From contig FN648969.1 of the NCBI GenBank assembly GCA_000310025.1, positions 1 through 16,312 of the forward strand: a stretch of 16,312 nucleotides of DNA, written 5' to 3'. The translations under genes and the position numbers were made by a program. Of this stretch, positions 14,877 to 16,312 are shown in pieces; position 1 is the stretch's first letter, and the number at the start of each line of letters is the position of its first letter. Under the pieces are notes generated by a model, which was not told where the DNA came from, did no database searches, and saw only the letters and a list, made by a program, of their open reading frames with translations. The DNA is from Ectocarpus siliculosus (Eukaryota; Sar; Phaeophyceae; Ectocarpales; Ectocarpaceae).

Positions 14877-16312
14877 TTAATCGCGAACGCCGTCCTGATG
14901 GTGGGGGTATGCAAAACTCCCCGTCCGCGGTATCGCTAGCGATTTGACGGCGGCCCTTGCGGCTCGCGGCCACCAAAAATCTCGTACATCTGGCACTAGT
15001 ACTACTGCGTGAGCCCGACACTCGGACAGATGTTGAATAATGTGCCCCGCCATGACCGGCGGCGGGAAACAATACCCAAAGGCCGGCGTGCCCAGCCCTG
15101 GTGTAACCGCTACATCCTGGCTAAAGACGTCTATTCCGGCCGTGCCTTCGCAGTGATACCGTGAGAAAAACGGCAGGCGGGACGGTCCCCCGGCTCCCCC
15201 CGCATCGGTACGCTGAGCATTCTCGGAAGACGCCATAAGATCGACCGTAAATTCTCCGAAAAACTCTCGCAGCTGCCTAAACACGCGTGATCGAAGGCGG
15301 ATAATTTCGTGCCGGGTCGGTCTTGTGATGTCGTCGGCGACACTATTCGCCGCTGACGGCACCCACCTCAATGTGAGCCAAAATCCGTGTGCGATTTGCA
15401 GCTCGTAAAGGCTAACCAGCATCGAGTGTGTGATGGGGTGTCTCGATCTGCCCTTCCTAAACGCGTCGACAACTGCTCTATTGTCGACATCCATCAGAAC
15501 TTGTGCTCGCTTAAGTTCGCCCGGGCGAGCGCTACAACACTCCTTCAGCACCTCGAGCAACGCGAACATCTCCTTCCCATTAATGGAACGCGACAGCCAT
15601 TCGTGGGGAAAGCCGCCGCCTGCGGAGAATGCGCCACTCGGCAGCGACACTACTCCACCGTATTGGTTGGAGGATGCGTCTGACGAAGCGGTGGTGAGAG
15701 AAACGTCGTAGTGCCTCGCTTTGTACCACGGTCCCTCCTGAGCGGTCGATGACAGGTTGAGCCAAATGCGTAGCTCTGCGCGGAGGTCGTGTTTGTCCCT
15801 CAACTGAATGACTCGACCCTTAGCCTTCCTGATCGCCGCGAACATGTAATGAGTCCAAAGGGTGGCCGGTCGAATCGCGACAGACATGCTGACGCACTTG
15901 CCGGCTATCTTCTCGAGCATGCGCACGGGCACGGAGTCGTTCGCAAGCGCTTGGTCGATGAGCTGATGGAGTTTGAGCAACTTATCCTCCGGGATGCGGA
16001 ACGATGCGGTGTGGGAATCGCAGATAATTCCGAGGTACCGCTGTTGTCGAGAGGGGTTGAGGTCGCATTTATTGATGGACAGGAAATACCCGCATCGGTA
16101 CGATACTAGGATGCCGGTGTGTAGAGCTTCCGCCGCCGACAGCCACTGTACTCGATCGGACTTCCCGAAGGTATCGACGAAGTTCGCGTACCAGGCGTCA
16201 TCGATATACGCCAGGACGGGGATGCCCTTGGACCGCAGGTACGCGGCTTTGGCGTCGCTCAAAGAATGGTAACAAAACGGACTCTCGTTCCACCCAAATG
16301 GAAGGGTGGTAC
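14877..16312 (-). CDS. DIRS-type polyprotein: reverse transcriptase (partial), RNase H, methyltransferase-like domain
   Basis: This ORF copies the element RNA into DNA and removes the template. The frame is open to the window edge, so the N-terminal RT is cut by the window; the TTG at 16262 is not a real start. Residues are numbered from that TTG. Upstream of it lies LPFGWNESPF (RT motif before the active site). Then come YIDD at 19-22 (catalytic Asp pair), the conserved LNPSRQQRYLG (68-78), and RNase H with Asp195 (SSDASSNQYGG), Glu231 (NGKEMFALLE), Asp260 (DVDNRAVVD) and Asp310 (NSVADDITRP). The DIRS methyltransferase-like domain follows (FTVDLMASSENAQ, 338-350; GIDVFSQD, 376-383; FWWPRA, 429-434). 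Its expected (N/D)PP(F/W/Y) motif reads FPPPVM (399-404), lacking the Asn/Asp. The recombinase ORF follows downstream. Confidence 0.88.
   Translation of the reverse strand, partial: TTLPFGWNESPFCYHSLSDAKAAYLRSKGIPVLAYIDDAWYANFVDTFGKSDRVQWLSAAEALHTGILVSYRCGYFLSINKCDLNPSRQQRYLGIICDSHTASFRIPEDKLLKLHQLIDQALANDSVPVRMLEKIAGKCVSMSVAIRPATLWTHYMFAAIRKAKGRVIQLRDKHDLRAELRIWLNLSSTAQEGPWYKARHYDVSLTTASSDASSNQYGGVVSLPSGAFSAGGGFPHEWLSRSINGKEMFALLEVLKECCSARPGELKRAQVLMDVDNRAVVDAFRKGRSRHPITHSMLVSLYELQIAHGFWLTLRWVPSAANSVADDITRPTRHEIIRLRSRVFRQLREFFGEFTVDLMASSENAQRTDAGGAGGPSRLPFFSRYHCEGTAGIDVFSQDVAVTPGLGTPAFGYCFPPPVMAGHIIQHLSECRAHAVVLVPDVRDFWWPRAARAAVKSLAIPRTGSFAYPHHQDGVRD

Larger units (their letters stand above)
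12842..16312 (-). mobile_element. DIRS/PAT-like tyrosine-recombinase retrotransposon, 3' part
   Basis: Read on the minus strand, the element gives reverse transcriptase, RNase H, a methyltransferase-like domain, then a tyrosine recombinase, then a repeat-bearing 3' end. The 5' part (Gag, most of RT, left repeat) lies beyond the window. There is no integrase and no LTR. Both ORFs are intact within the window with no internal stop, so the copy may be young. The methyltransferase-like domain places it with DIRS or PAT groups rather than Ngaro or VIPER, which lack it. The direct repeats at 12842-12898 and 13175-13231 favour the PAT-type split-direct-repeat layout over the inverted repeats of DIRS1. 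The outer boundary at 12842 is inferred from the repeat. Confidence 0.82.

Noticed and set aside
14877-16262. TTG at 16262 as a start codon
   Set aside because: The frame continues upstream to the window edge with the conserved LPFG motif of reverse transcriptase, so the protein is cut by the window.
13385-16272. Plus-strand ORFs opposite the DIRS genes
   Set aside because: They are shadows of the strongly supported minus-strand genes and show no domain of their own.

Overview
The window reads as nuclear DNA of a eukaryote and is dominated by transposable-element sequence in different states of decay. Reasons: a tyrosine-recombinase (DIRS-type) retrotransposon at the right edge, a broken Ty3/gypsy-type RNase H at the left edge, a terminal-inverted-repeat DNA element in the middle, two families of 200-220 bp tandem repeats, an (AAAC)n microsatellite, an AATAAA plus A-tract, and splice-donor-like sequences at ORF ends. 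There are no operons, tRNAs, rRNAs, phage genes or CRISPR arrays. The lineage cannot be fixed from this sequence alone. Algae, oomycetes and other protists are all compatible; PAT-type DIRS elements with split direct repeats are known from green algae and invertebrates among others.

Layout. 1-2200, minus strand: degenerate coding sequence. Recognisable pieces of a retroelement RNase H lie at about 20-282 in three frames. A Pro/Gln-rich stretch follows, and further right three Asp/Ser/Thr-rich stretches lie in different frames. 2200-8300: mostly unassigned sequence with short unconvincing ORFs, one TATA-like box ahead of a 120-codon ORF, a cluster of hairpins, a microsatellite, and a 200-bp tandem repeat of three copies (7392-7935). 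8311-9112, plus strand: decayed coding sequence, unknown family. 9496-10709: a 1.2-kb element with 20-bp perfect inverted ends, a TCA duplication on each side, and three internal 220-bp repeats. 10833-11768, plus strand: one reading frame of 311 codons broken by a single TGA, followed by T/G-rich DNA ending in AATAAA and an A-tract, which looks like a transcription unit or its retroposed copy. 12426-12752, minus strand: a small predicted membrane protein. 12842-16312, minus strand: the 3' part of a DIRS/PAT-like retrotransposon.

The right-hand element is the best-supported and most interesting object. One ORF, cut by the window edge, carries reverse transcriptase (LPFG and YIDD motifs), RNase H and the methyltransferase-like domain of DIRS elements. 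The next ORF carries a tyrosine recombinase with the R...HxxR...W...Y set intact and an N-terminal CxxC-x10-CxxC zinc-ribbon-like module. Downstream of it a 57-bp direct repeat flanks 276 bp, as expected of the B1-A2-B2 end of a split-direct-repeat element. RT and RNase H would copy the RNA, and the recombinase would insert a circular DNA intermediate without integrase or target-site duplication.

No database search was possible. Family calls for the two retroelement regions rest on motifs; the unknown ORFs are left unnamed.
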